From assembly GCA_946811695.1 (NCBI GenBank), contig OX328130.1, forward strand, positions 74,489,353-74,553,352: 64,000 nt of DNA. Direction: 5' to 3'. The position numbers were made by a program, and so were the translations under genes. Of the stretch, positions 44,909-55,859 are shown piece by piece; the stretch's first letter is position 1; the number at the start of each line of letters is the position of its first letter. The DNA is from Gonocerus acuteangulatus (lineage: Eukaryota > Arthropoda > Insecta > Hemiptera > Coreidae). A model generated the notes under the pieces. The model did not search any database and was not told where the DNA came from. It was given only the letters and a program-made list of their open reading frames with translations.

Positions 44909-45456
44909 AAATACTTTAACTCTAAATAAAGTTAGTAGTTTGTAGTTATTTGGGAACAACTACTTTTTAGCAAACAGTTCGCAAAAACTATTAATTACTA
45001 GATTATAGTTTCGCAATGTAAATAATCAACTCTTACAAGTTACGAGTTAACTACGGGAAATAGTTAGTTTAAATAACTACTGTCAAAAACACTGAAGAGC
45101 TGCTTAAAATGCCCGGATCTCCATTGCATCTATCCTCATTCATATCCGCAGAGAAAGGTTTTTATTTTAGGAAGGCAATGCAAATATTTGTAAGTCATCT
45201 TGCCTTCTGTTGTTCCTGGCAAATGGAACGGTTTTAATCTTCTCCCATTGAATTTATCCACCAGGCCTATTCTCTCTCTCCATCAGCATTTATATTGACT
45301 CGGGAAATTGCTCTGCACACAAATATTTTATCTTCATAATAATTCGGTTCGCAATAAATATTTAATTTTCCTTTTTATTAAATTCGAGGACGATGCAAAA
45401 AAAAAAAAAAAAAAAGATATCGAAATGACCAATTCTTCTCTGCATAATATAGAAAC
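44909..45456. other. No supported gene
   Basis: TAGTTATTT/AACTACT words between 44930 and 45085 form weak inverted pairs; otherwise nothing recognised. Confidence 0.45.
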
Positions 45457-45570
45457 ATGGAAGTCCAACTCGCAGGAACTGCGTCATCTTAGCGCGTTTC
45501 CGTTCATAACCCCAGGGGTCATTTGGAAAGATTCAAATAGAAACAGTTATTATTTCGTTTAAATGTTTTG
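45457..45570 (+). mobile_element. HINE-B subfamily 5' end fragment
   Basis: AAGTCCAACTCGCAGGAACTG, here cited by its word CTCGCAGGAACTG, then TTAGCGCGTTTCCGTTC and 'TTTGGAAAGATTCAAATAG' as at 21750 in copy 3. The subterminal repeat has TTT instead of GTT. Confidence 0.6.
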
Positions 45571-45638
45571 TGAAAAATGTGAACAGGTACGCCAATGAGA
45601 TCTGGAAAATAACCGATCTGCGATGATGCAGTAGATAC

Positions 45639-46098
45639 TAGGGATGGACCATAGGCGATAGTTACTATCGATATATCGATAGTTCATGGCTATCAATAGT
45701 AGCTATCGATAGTTCATGACTATCAATAGTAGTTATCGATAGTCATCAACTATCGATAGATTTTTTTAATTTTTTTCTAGAATTGAAGTTCTCAGCATCT
45801 GGAGAGCTGTGCTTTTAGATACTGACACGTTGGGTGGTTTTCCTTTCTGGTAATATGTGCCACTTGATATTTTTTTCTTTGGAAATGCATTTTACATATT
45901 TCCGTTTTAAACCTTTGTGTACTCTTATAAATATTCCTAATCCTGCAAGTAATAGATAATTCAATTCGTTAAAATTAAATTCTTCATTGGACAGGCACGT
46001 GCGGAATAGGAGAAGACACTATCGATAATATCGACATTTCTTGACCGATATTATCGGCCTATCGATAGTACCTAACTATCGACTATCGCCCATCCCTA
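45639..46098. mobile_element. hAT MITE with clean 8-bp target duplication
   Basis: TSD GTAGATAC at 45631-45638 and 46099-46106. Terminal inverted repeats TAGGGATGGAC and GCCCATCCCTA. Subterminal regions are stacked ATCGATAGT/ACTATCGAT palindromes, a typical hAT transposase-binding layout. 460 bp, no coding capacity. Confidence 0.9.
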
Positions 46099-46220
46099 GT
46101 AGATACTGACAGTAATCATCTGTAGGTGTAATTACTCATTCCTCCCTCCTCAACGACCGCTCATTCTTATTAGGATCACACAGGCACAAAAAAGGGGCAT
46201 TTTCCAAAGATACCATACAT

Positions 46221-46262
46221 GTGTCGAAATACATAAGAATACATTCTTATGTATTTCGACAC
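46221..46262. repeat. Perfect 20-bp hairpin, 2-base loop
   Basis: GTGTCGAAATACATAAGAAT at 46221-46240 pairs exactly with 46243-46262. No homologous repeat was noticed. Confidence 0.85.
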
Positions 46263-46509
46263 GCTGAATCCAAAAAGTCGTTTAAGAAGCAATAAATAGA
46301 GCTTCCGTGGTTTTGAGGGTCGCTGAATTCGAATCGGGGGCCTGTTTCAACCCATCGGCACGAAATCAAGATCATTTCGAGGACAAATATGTTTATTTTG
46401 CAAGAAATGAATCTGCAGTCAAAATTCCTTTTTTTTTTTTTTTTTTTTTTTGCAAAATAGACATATTTTCCAGGGGTGAAACGGAATTTTATCGTCCACT
46501 TGTACAAGA

Positions 46510-46683
46510 CACGATTTTTAGGACAGGTTATCTATAGGTTACCACCCTTTTCTAGCCAGGATAGGTGTGATTCATTTTATTTTTTCGAACGAAAAGCCAT
46601 CTATCCTAGTAGGAATCGAACCCAAGACCTTGGCCTCGAAGTGCACACGCCTTAGAATTCACGGCTCCAAGCTAGCAAACCTA
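46510..46683 (-). mobile_element. SINE-2 copy (minus)
   Basis: Minus strand: CTTGGGTTCGATTCCTAC (B box), GGATAGATGGCTTTTCG, ATCCTGGCTAGAAAAGGGTG, GGTAACCTATAGATAACC. The head includes GAATTCTAAGGCGTGTGC. Confidence 0.65.
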
Positions 46684-46798
46684 ACAAAAAGGTTCTAATG
46701 AAATTTTCGATAGGGCGATGTCAATCCGAGAAATAAGTGCTTAAAACTTCAAAATAATTAGTTTTGTTCAACTAGGTTTTATCACTGTTCACATAACT
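46684..46798 (-). mobile_element. HINE-B fragment, left half
   Basis: 'GATGTCAATCCGAGAAATAAG' (cited by its word GATGTCAATC) and 'GTGCTTAAAACTTCAAA' match the HINE-B body. The family-specific continuation (TTTAATTGCATTTA, AAAATTAGTATT) appears at 47869-47930, so HINE-A copy 4 was inserted into this HINE-B. Confidence 0.55.
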
Positions 46799-47868
46799 TT
46801 TAGCACTTTCCTCGGAAGGAAAGTAGCTATTGAGGTTGGACTCATGACGGAATTTTTGAAAAATTTCTTCAAATCTTTATCGATCCTACCTAGTAGACAC
46901 CGAAAATGACCCCCGTTAAAATTTATATATATCTATATATATATATATATATATGCATATATATATATGTGTCTGTTAACACGATAGCGGCCAGAGTTTT
47001 GGTTTTTTCGTCACGAAACTTGGTATATAGCATTCAATTAGCAAACGATTGAACGAGTTCGTTAACCACCAAAATCGGTCCACCGGAAGGGGGGGTTTAC
47101 CCCGAACCCAAAACACTAATTTGACCATTTCAGCCGTAATATTTGTTATATTTCAACAAAACTTGGTATTCGTAGTGGTAATATAGAGAGAAAAGTGAGA
47201 TATAAAAATGAACTAAATCGGTTCATGAGGAGGGGGGGTTTACTCCGGACCGACAATACCAATTCGCCACTACCAGCCGTGATTTTAGGTATATTTCGAC
47301 GAAACTCGGTATTCATAGTGGTAATCTACAGGTAAATATGTGTTGTAAAAATAAACTAAATCGGTTCATTAGAAGGGGGGGTTTACTCCGGACCCAAATT
47401 ACTAATATACTCATACTGGTCGTAATTTCTGCTGTATTGTAACGAAACGCGGTATACGTCGTGGGTAACTCATGAGAAAGAAGTGTTGTAAAAATGAGCT
47501 GAATCGGTCAATCGGAAAGGGGGGTTTACTTTGTAATATATTTCAATAGGAAAGCCAGCCAGATATAGGTTCACAAAGGCGCCGCAAGGAGCGCTAGAGG
47601 GACTGTATCCGGTTCCTGTGTTAGATCAAAATACGATAATACGAGGTTTTTTGTATTTATTACGTAGTGTAGTAGGTACCATGTGTAAACATAACTCTGG
47701 AAGCAAATTAATAATTTATCAGTTACTCATTACAAAATTAAAAGAGAACTATTCATGTTTTTATTTTATTTATGTAGGATATTTTAAGCAAATTGTTCTG
47801 GAAAGCAGTCTACACTACCCAAATTCTAAGGAAAGTGCTTAGTTATGCAGCTCCTGCGTGACGGACTT
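46799..47868 (-). mobile_element. HINE-A copy 4 (minus)
   Basis: Complete ends: CTAA and hairpin at 46799-46820, AAGTCCGTCACGCAGG at 47853-47868. The (TA)n is short and interrupted (46924-46970). It lies back to back with copy 5. Confidence 0.8.
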
Positions 47869-47973
47869 TTTAATTGGTTATTGTTTCTTTAATTGCATTT
47901 AATAGTAAAATTAGTATTTTAATAAAATAAGGTATGAAAATGAAATATAATAAGGTATGAAAATGAAATAAAA

Positions 47974-49025
47974 AAGTCCGTCACGCAGGAGCTGCATAAC
48001 TAAGCACTTTCCTCAGAATTTGGGTTGTGTAGACTGCTTTCCAGAACAATTTGCTTAAAATATCCTACATAAATAAAATAAAAACATGAATAGTTCTCTT
48101 TTAAATTTGTAATGAGTAACTGATCAATTATTAATTTGCTTCCAGAGTTATGTTTTCACATGGTACCTACTAGACTACGTAATAAATACAAAAAACCTCA
48201 TATTATCGTATTTTGATCTAATGCAGGAACAGGATACAGTCCCTCTAGATACAAAGCGCTCCTTGCGGCGGCTTTGTGAACCTACGTCTGACGGGCTTTT
48301 CTATTGAAATATATTACAAATTAAACCCCCACTTCCCGATTGACCGATTCAGCTCATTTTTACAACACTTCTTTCTCATGAGATACCCACGACGTATACC
48401 GCGTTTCGCTACAATACAGCAGAAATTACGAACGGTATGAGTATATTAGGAATTTGGGTCCGGAGTAAACCCCCCCCCCCTTCTAATGAACCGATTTAGT
48501 TTATTTTTACAACACATATTTACCTGTAGATTACCACTACGAATACCGAGTTTCGTCGAAATATACCAAAAATCACGGCTGGTAGTGGCGAATTGGTATT
48601 GTGGGTCCGGAGTAAACCCCCCCTCCTAATGAACCGATTTAGTTTAGTTTTACAACACATATTTACCTATGGATTACCACTACGAATACCGAGTTTCGTC
48701 GAAATATACCAAAACTCACGGCTGGTAGTGGCGAATTGGTATTGTGGGTCCGGAGTAAACCCCCCCTTCTAATGAACCGATTTAGTTCATTTTTATATCT
48801 CACTTTTCTCTCTATATTACCACTACGAATACCAAGTTTCGTTGAAATATAACAAATATTACGGCTGACATAGTCAAATTAGTGTTTTGGGTTCGGGGTA
48901 AACCCCCCCCTTCCGGTGGACCGACTTTGGTGGTTAACGAACTCGTTCAATCGTTTGCTAATTGAATGCTATATACCAAGTTTCGTGACGAAAAAACAAA
49001 AACTCTGGCCGCTATCGTGTTAACA

Positions 49026-49086
<61 letters not shown>

Positions 49087-49211
49087 TTTAACGGGGGTCA
49101 TTTTCGGTGTCTACTAGGTAGGATGGATAAAGATTTGAAGAAATGTTTCAAAAATTCCGTCATGATTCCAACCTCAATAGCTACTTTCTTTCCTTCGGAG
49201 GAAAGTGCTAA
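47974..49211 (+). mobile_element. HINE-A copy 5
   Basis: Complete: 5' AAGTCCGTCACGCAGG, five subunit blocks, (TA)n 49028-49082, 3' hairpin with CTAA at 49208-49211. With copy 4 it forms a ~2.4-kb inverted pair separated by 105 bp, in which AAGGTATGAAAATGAAATA is duplicated. Confidence 0.8.
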
Positions 49212-50121
49212 TAAGGTATTGGTAATAGTGTTTCCCATAGCGAACATTGGTAAGGTAATTAACGTTGGGAGTAATTACTGTCAGTTTCCTGTTGTGGCGC
49301 CTTAAATCTTCCTTCTCAATGAGATTTTATTTTATATTTTTCACGAAATATCAAACCCTACCAATAACTGCTTCAATTCCTTTACTAATGGCTCTAGGGA
49401 TATGACATTTTCTTGATAGCCTTCCACTTAACATGACTTCCTGATGGATTTCAAAACTGCTCAAGTCTAATAACAAAAAAGTGTTTCTAACACTTCATCA
49501 ACACCAATCCAGGCAAACTAAACTAATATTTTTTTACAAGCCCGACAAAGAAAAAAAAGTTAAGCCCGGATCGCTTGTGTTATCGTTCCATAGTCTTACA
49601 CCTTCCTACCCAGCCACTGCAAATCCTATTGTTGGTTTTGTCTACTAAAAAAGACAAATTATTAAATTGTACAGAACATAATGAAAAAAAAAATAAAATC
49701 ACTCACTCTAAGCATCAGGGATATTTCTGAATTTAGCTTAAAATCAAATAGGGAAAACTTCCGTATGACCTACATAGCTTCATAAATATGTAATAACTTC
49801 CGACCGCCGGCATAACTTCAAAGACATATCGACATCCATATGGAAGATAAACACAACTACTAAACCGTTCTACAAATAAACTATACAAACTATATTCATC
49901 AAACGAAATATCTAATATGATTGAAACGACAATCTACATATCGGTTATTCTACTCTTCAATCAGCATAATTGATTAATATATACATTATTCAGGGTCATA
50001 AGTATCTGGGATAATGGACAAAAACTTTAAATCAACACAAAATATTTCAATTTGATGAATGTTTTGAACAATACCATGAAATGTACAAATAAGTGAGAGG
50101 GTATTATTAGGTTCTTGGCAA
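49212..50121. other. Inverted family H scrap, no gene
   Basis: 'CAGTTTCCTGTTGTGGCGCC' and 'TTAAATCTTCC' (49280-49312) are the complement of family H at 30195-30225. The rest is AT-rich. Confidence 0.5.
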
Positions 50122-50768
50122 GGTATTACCACTTTCAGGACCCATTAGTTTAAGGCACTTTTCTTTTCTTTATTACTCATATATATATTTTTTCTCATAT
50201 TTCTTTTCTTTTTATTTATTTATTTGTAATTAATTTTTGTGTATATTATCATCATTACTTATTTATTTATTTATTTTTTTAAATTTCATTATGTGAGATC
50301 ATAAATAAGATCCTGCATATACTGATCATACTTAACCAATGTACTTAAATATTGTACAGATGTTAAATAAACATATTTAAATAATAAAAAAAAAAAAAAA
50401 CTTTCAGGACCAATGGCTACGAAAAGAATTTCCACCAGGGCCCAAGTCTTCTTTTTGTATAGTTATTTCGGTAAACATATAAAAAAAATAAGTAAGTGAA
50501 GAAACTTTTAAAATGATGTACCTTTAGTGGATTAATTACAATTTAGTAAAATGTCAAATACGCCACGATAGCAGGCCCGCTGAAGGAAGTTTTCGGGCGG
50601 ATTCAGTATCATACGATACCAGACCCGCAAACCTAACCGGGAATACGTCATGAGGTCCCAAATCAAATACGAAGCGTATAGGTCAAGGCTCCGAGTGGCG
50701 GGATCGAAAGAAAACCAAACTATCTGCTGACGCATATGCCATGACGCTGGGCCCCAACGTGTTAAGGG
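50122..50768 (+). mobile_element. piggyBac-like MITE, family F, copy 2, split by a LINE tail
   Basis: The body at 50400-50640 matches 40555-40760. The right end ACGTGTTAAGGG at 50757-50768 is the inverted counterpart of CCCTTAACAC. A retrotransposon 3' end interrupts it at 50143-50399. Confidence 0.55.
50143..50399 (+). mobile_element. 5'-truncated LINE 3' UTR with poly(A) and TSD
   Basis: Target duplication ACTTTCAGGACC at 50131-50142 and 50400-50411. It ends TTGTACAGATGTTAAATAAAC...poly(A), related to the tail of the jockey-type LINE near 8370-8400 (TTGTTCAGATTTTAAATAAAG). Confidence 0.8.
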
Positions 50769-51405
50769 AACAAAACTTGGTCCAATAGTGTAATATAAAA
50801 AACTTTCAAACGCAAAATGTTTTTGGAGGGACCTGGAATTTGATTTTTTTTATTACAACGTTAGGTTTTTTAGCGGGATATATTTTAACAAGTTGCCTAG
50901 GTTGGATAAGTAAAGATTAGACCATTTTTTTAGAAATGCATTCAATAGTGCAGCCCCAATTAACTTGGAAATGAGCCAATTAAACAATAGCTAATTTTCG
51001 AGTTGTCCACTTCCAGAGTTATTGGATGATTCCTAATGGTCCAACTTTCGTTCCGAGTTTACATTGGAGAAAATATAAAGTTCCTAAGGATAATTTATAG
51101 TTTGTGAAAGCTATTCAACTAACACTAGGGGAAGAGTTTGAGTGCAGCTCGGATAATTAAATTTAATGAGATCGTTTAAGTTTGGGCCACTGATGATGGC
51201 CTTCTCATGAATTATGAAACATCTCAAATTGTGTACATCAACTTTAACACTGCTCCTTATGTAATTACAATATGAATACATAATTAAGAATAGTAATTAC
51301 TTTTAAATCTTTATGTTAATTGTCGGATGTTAGAAATTATATAAGGTTGGAGGGAATATTTTACACAGTTAGTAGCTATTCACAACAATCTTTTATTTAC
51401 AAGCT

Positions 51406-51465
<60 letters not shown>

Positions 51466-51984
51466 GGCGTGTGCGGGTCTGTTTTACTGATAACAGGTGG
51501 TCATAATTTTGTTTTCCCTCGAAACTTAGTATACATAATTATCACAAAAAAAAGATTGGGTAGGGGGATTAGAGTGTAAATTTATTTGGGCGAATAACTT
51601 CAAGGCCCTAGAACCTATATATCGTCAATACAAATGCAAAGTAACGAATGTGAAAAAATGCATTTTTCATTTTCAATTTTTCTGGTCGATTTTGGCCTGA
51701 TGTACCTTGTGGCAAACTCTCGAAAATTAAAGAAAAATAATTATCAATTACAGATAATCAAACTAACGAATGTGCATTAAGCCTAATTAGAATATATCAT
51801 AAGATAAAATATATATAAAGTCATCTATAAGATACTAACAACTTTTCACATTCGTTACTTTGCACTTGCATCGACGATATGTCGGTTCCAAATTTGTGTT
51901 TGCTGTTTTAACATATTATTTATTAAGTTCCTGTACTTAACATAACAGAATGCGCTTGTAAAATCCCGTCTCGCTTCCATATAG
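50769..51984. other. Foldback, (TA)n, decayed hammerhead relative
   Basis: 'CACTGATGATGGCC' near 51188 with ATGAAACAT is a decayed relative of 32108. (TA)n lies at 51409-51461. About 51610-51655 and 51843-51890 are inverted copies sharing GCAAAGTAACGAATGTGAAAA. No gene. Confidence 0.5.
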
Positions 51985-52265
51985 TACTTACTTTATTTAT
52001 TTATTTTTCTTTTTTATCTTATCTAATTATCAGCCCCGTAACAGGCCTTAATGGCCCAGAAGCCATATATTGTGGGGTATCCAATTCTTGACCATAAGGC
52101 ACTCAGTGGTCAGTACTATGCTCCGGCCGCCTAATCTTTCCCTTTGTACGTATGGGTAAGGTACCCATCAATTAATTAAAAGCAGGGTGAGCCTAGGGTC
52201 GATCTGGGACCCCTAATCCAATCCTCGAACGACGTCACTAAGGCTCACTATCTTCATAAGTAGTA
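51985..52265 (-). mobile_element. SINE-like repeat (minus)
   Basis: Minus strand: GGTCGATCCTAGGC-type promoter-like words in 'CCCAGATCGACCCTAGG', then 'GACCACTGAGTGCC', 'GGCCATTAAGGCCTGTTACG' and an AATAAATAAATA tail (52000-51985). One copy here; the tRNA parentage is not clear. Confidence 0.45.
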
Positions 52266-52349
52266 TGTAGCTACTATTATGCACTTTTCTTTAATAAAAA
52301 GGAAAACATTTGAAAATATGTTTTGTTTATTAAAACTCTTTCGTTTGAT

Positions 52350-52522
52350 AGTGGAGATGGAGATAGTTAGCTGTTGCAGTGATACGAAGTCAAGGTATGG
52401 TTGGTGTATGGGATTTGGCTAGGAGAAAAAAAACGTCAGACCTTCTTCCTTTTCAAATATCTTCCTGAAGGACTGACTTTTTTTTTCTCCTTGCCGAATC
52501 CCAACCATACCTTGGCTTCGTA
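52350..52522 (-). mobile_element. Short Penelope-like element with inverted cap
   Basis: 13-bp duplication TCTTTCGTTTGAT at 52337-52349 and 52523-52535. The left edge is the family tail in complement (GATAGTTAGCTGTTGCAGTG), then ACGAAGTCAAGGTATGGTTG; the right edge is the inverted copy CAACCATACCTTGGCTTCG. The inverted cap stops exactly where the tail begins. The hammerhead region is lost. Confidence 0.75.
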
Positions 52523-52535
52523 TCTTTCGTTTGAT

Positions 52536-54038
52536 GTTATAAATATTACTTAACAAAGTACTAAATGTATGTTTTACCTCATAAAATCTAGGCAAATTGA
52601 TAACAGCCGATGACAACGTAGCATGATCTCCTAGTTTGGTAGACCAACTAAAACGCAAAAACTAAATTTCCCTGCAGCCCTACCAAAAGTCCAAAATTCC
52701 AATGCGTACACTTACCCGCCTATAATGTATATCCATTAGTTGTAAATGGTATTAAACTCCCACAATATCCCCTAAGGGATTTCCACTTATATCCTAATAC
52801 CAAAGAAGGGCTGTATTATCGAATCTGCTACAAACCATTGTAAGCACCCGACAGTTAATGAGCGACCCTAAGCTAGTCCCCGAGCCTAAATGAAGCTAAG
52901 GTCTGGAGTTAATGAAGTAAATACTTGTAACCCTAACAGTCCTTTAACCCTTTCACGGCAGCTAACAGTATTATCTTCTCCAATATGAGGCCTTCTGGGG
53001 GCTAGCCTTCTTCCTCACGGCTGCCGCTTTGGTCCCAGCTCTTCCGGAACCTACATCTCTTTATTACGGTTAGTATTGATGTATGGTGTTCTGTATGATA
53101 AAGTAATGTTGGTGATGTAGCGAAGATCTCTCATCACAGCGCATTCAATTCCTAGATACGGGTTCGATTCCCGGACTTAGTAGGTTGAGTTTTATTTATC
53201 TATGGGAAAGTTTAGCAATTACCAGAATGCCTTTATATAAAAGTGGCTTAGATCAAATTCAAGCAAAATTTTTAGCCCATTTAGTGGTTAACAAAAAACG
53301 TTCTACTCGTTTTTTTTCGCTAAGGAACAGCGTCATCTTAGCGCCTTCAAAGCCTTTCAAATAACGCTAGGGGTATATACGGAAACGCGCTAGAAGACCC
53401 AGTTTCAGCGATTCGGACTTTGTTTTTATTCAACGGAGATTGATTTATAGATTTTTTTAGTTCATTCTGCTTTACGAATGGTCGAATAGAAGAAAGAGCG
53501 AAAGGGCAATTCCACTCAGATATTCACGCAAGCGCAATTAAACTTTTGGCCACTCTGAACTGCCGATAGTTACCATATTTTTTATGCATCCACATTTTCT
53601 GCAAACACATAGGATAAAAAATACAACACTACTATCTGCATAGGAGTGCGGTGTCCTAACCATCCTGCAACCGGGAAATCCTTGAAGGTTATCCCGTGTA
53701 GAGATTGCTGTACATACAGCAAATCGATGGGTATAACATCACCTGGAGGAAATAACAAGCACCAACTAACGCGAGCAAAGGCTCGTTCGACTCGACGATG
53801 TTGTTCTGTGAGTAGGAACTAACCTACAGGAACATAGCTTCAGGGCTTCGAACTACCTTGTGGAGCTTCTCAGAACGGGAGCAGAACTTGTAGAAGCAAG
53901 CCAGCTTCCCGTGTATTCCACGAGGATCAATCAATTAGTTGGAAACTACCAAGTCACTAAAGAAGAAGTATAATCAGAAAAAATTATCATCTAAAAGCCA
54001 TACCTTATTTGCACAACCTACCATCAGATGCTGTAAGA
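52536..54038. other. No supported gene; HINE-B 5' ends in inverted pair
   Basis: CAGCGTCATCTTAGCG (53330) and CGCGCTAGAAGACC.. (53386) are oppositely oriented HINE-B-type 5' ends about 50 bp apart. 'CGGGTTCGATTCCCGG' at about 53159 is a B-box-like scrap. 'TTTAACCCTTTCACGGC' near 52943 resembles a piggyBac-type end without a partner. Confidence 0.45.
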
Positions 54039-54691
54039 GCGGTTTGAGGGATGTCGGTATATCCCGACGTTAGCATTAGCGAGAGGTGTGAGGGGTGTCG
54101 GTATATGCCAATTTTAGCAGTGTGAGTAGTGTCGGTATATGCCGACGTTAGCATTAGCGAGCAGTGTGAGGGGAGACTGTATATGCCGACGTTAGCAGTG
54201 GCGAGCAGTGTTAGGGGTGTCGGTAGATGCCGACGTTAGCAGTGGCGAGCAGTGTGAGGGGTGACGGTATATGCTGACGTTAGCAGTGGCGAGCAGTGTG
54301 AGTAGTGTCGGTATATGCTGACGTAAGCATTAGCGAGCAGTGTGAGGGGTGTCGGTATATGCCGACGCTAGTAGTGGCGAGCAGTGTGAGGGGTGTCCGT
54401 ATATGCCGACGTTAGTAGTGGCGAGCAGTGTGAGTAGTGTCGGTATATCCCGAAGTTAGCATTAGCGAGCAGTGTGAGGGGTGTCGGTATATGCCGACGT
54501 TAGCAGTGGCGAGCAGTGTGAGGGGTGACGGTATATGCCGACGTTAGTAGTGGCGAGAAGTGTGAGTAGTGTCGGTATATCCCGACGTTAGCATTAGCGA
54601 GCAGTGTGAGGGGTGTCGGTATATGGCGACGCTAGTAGTGACGAGCAGTGTGAGGGATGTCGTTATGTGCCGCCGTTAGCGATTTAAGGGT
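54039..54691. repeat. 44-bp tandem array with 132-bp higher-order period
   Basis: Units of GTGTGAGGGGTGTCGGTATA plus TGCCGACGTTAGCAGTGGCG plus AGCA, about 14-15 copies. A variant unit with GTGAGTAG and CATTAGCG starts at 54120, 54296, 54428 and 54560, giving 176, 132 and 132 bp spacing: a three-monomer higher-order repeat. GC-rich against AT-rich flanks. No open frame spans it. Confidence 0.9.
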
Positions 54692-55859
54692 CAAGGCAGT
54701 CAAAATCCACTATCTCGGAATAGAAAGCTTCGTGTCAAGAGTAAGGATGTGCTAATCTCTTCCATGCTTATTAATTTTATTTTATTTAATTATTAAAGAG
54801 AATATAGACAGGCCTAAATGCATGGTTTGTGCTGAAATCTTTCTTTCAAACATATTTTCATAGAATTCGCGGGAATCCATTCCAAACCAAATGGACATTC
54901 ATGGTCATCTTAATGATATACTTGGATAAGGCCATTTATTGAGCTGGAGAACGTTGAGGTACTTGAGAGCTCTTGATAAGTTTTATAAAATATAATTAAT
55001 TAAATTAAAAGAAGTATATTGATATGAAATATTTTAATCAACTTAAGTCTTGTTTACGTTGATTTCACCAAATTAGTAACTTAATTTTCTTGATTACTTG
55101 ATTTATATTATATTCTCGATATTCAACTTCAAGTTTTAATATTTTGTTTAATTGTCACTTCTAGCTAAACTAATTAAAATAGGGAGCATTTACCCGTGCG
55201 GATGAATTCCCTTAAAAAATGTAATATGTAGTTAAAAACAAACATATAAAATATGAATGAAATAGGTCTTAACTTAGTTCATGTGTATAATTTTGAAAGT
55301 TTGAAACTACTTGAATTACATTATGAAGGCAAACACATCACGATGTTATCCACCAGTTCACGATGGTCGTTCTAGAAAAAGTAGAATTATCGTCAGGTGT
55401 CTGATATCGAAATAGTGAAAAGGACTTGTGTAACATTGCGCAGCGGCTGACTGGCATACGGAATGGACAAACTCGGGTAACAAACTTAGAAGCATTAAGA
55501 GGAACGAGAGGGCCGATGAGTTGGGTAACTTTGGAACGAGCATTTCTTCAAAACAACCACATACCTTCTGTGGTATTGTTCCCTTCTGTTTAGCAAGGGA
55601 ACTTCCGTAAGACGAGGAAGCATAGACTAAAACAAGAAGTATGGGACTCAAAAAAGCTTAACAATCTCCCTAACGGTAAGAAAGAAAATGATAAGAATAT
55701 AGAGGATAAAGTCAATTGGAAAATTTAAATTATTACTGGGACCCGCGATGCACATGTACTGCTTTGGACTACTACCTCGGTGCAAATAGTGTGAAACTTG
55801 GGAGGGAGAGGTTCTCGGACTTGGCATTGAGGATGTAAAGAGACTACAACGAAAAGATT
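54692..55859. other. No supported gene
   Basis: A 97-codon minus frame (55358-55651) is leucine/serine-rich with no recognised motif. Coding status unsupported. Confidence 0.45.

Noticed and set aside
55358..55651. 97-codon minus-strand frame as a secreted or membrane peptide
   Set aside because: The hydrophobic, serine/leucine-rich composition could be chance in this sequence; no signal-peptide-plus-mature pattern or family motif convinced me.
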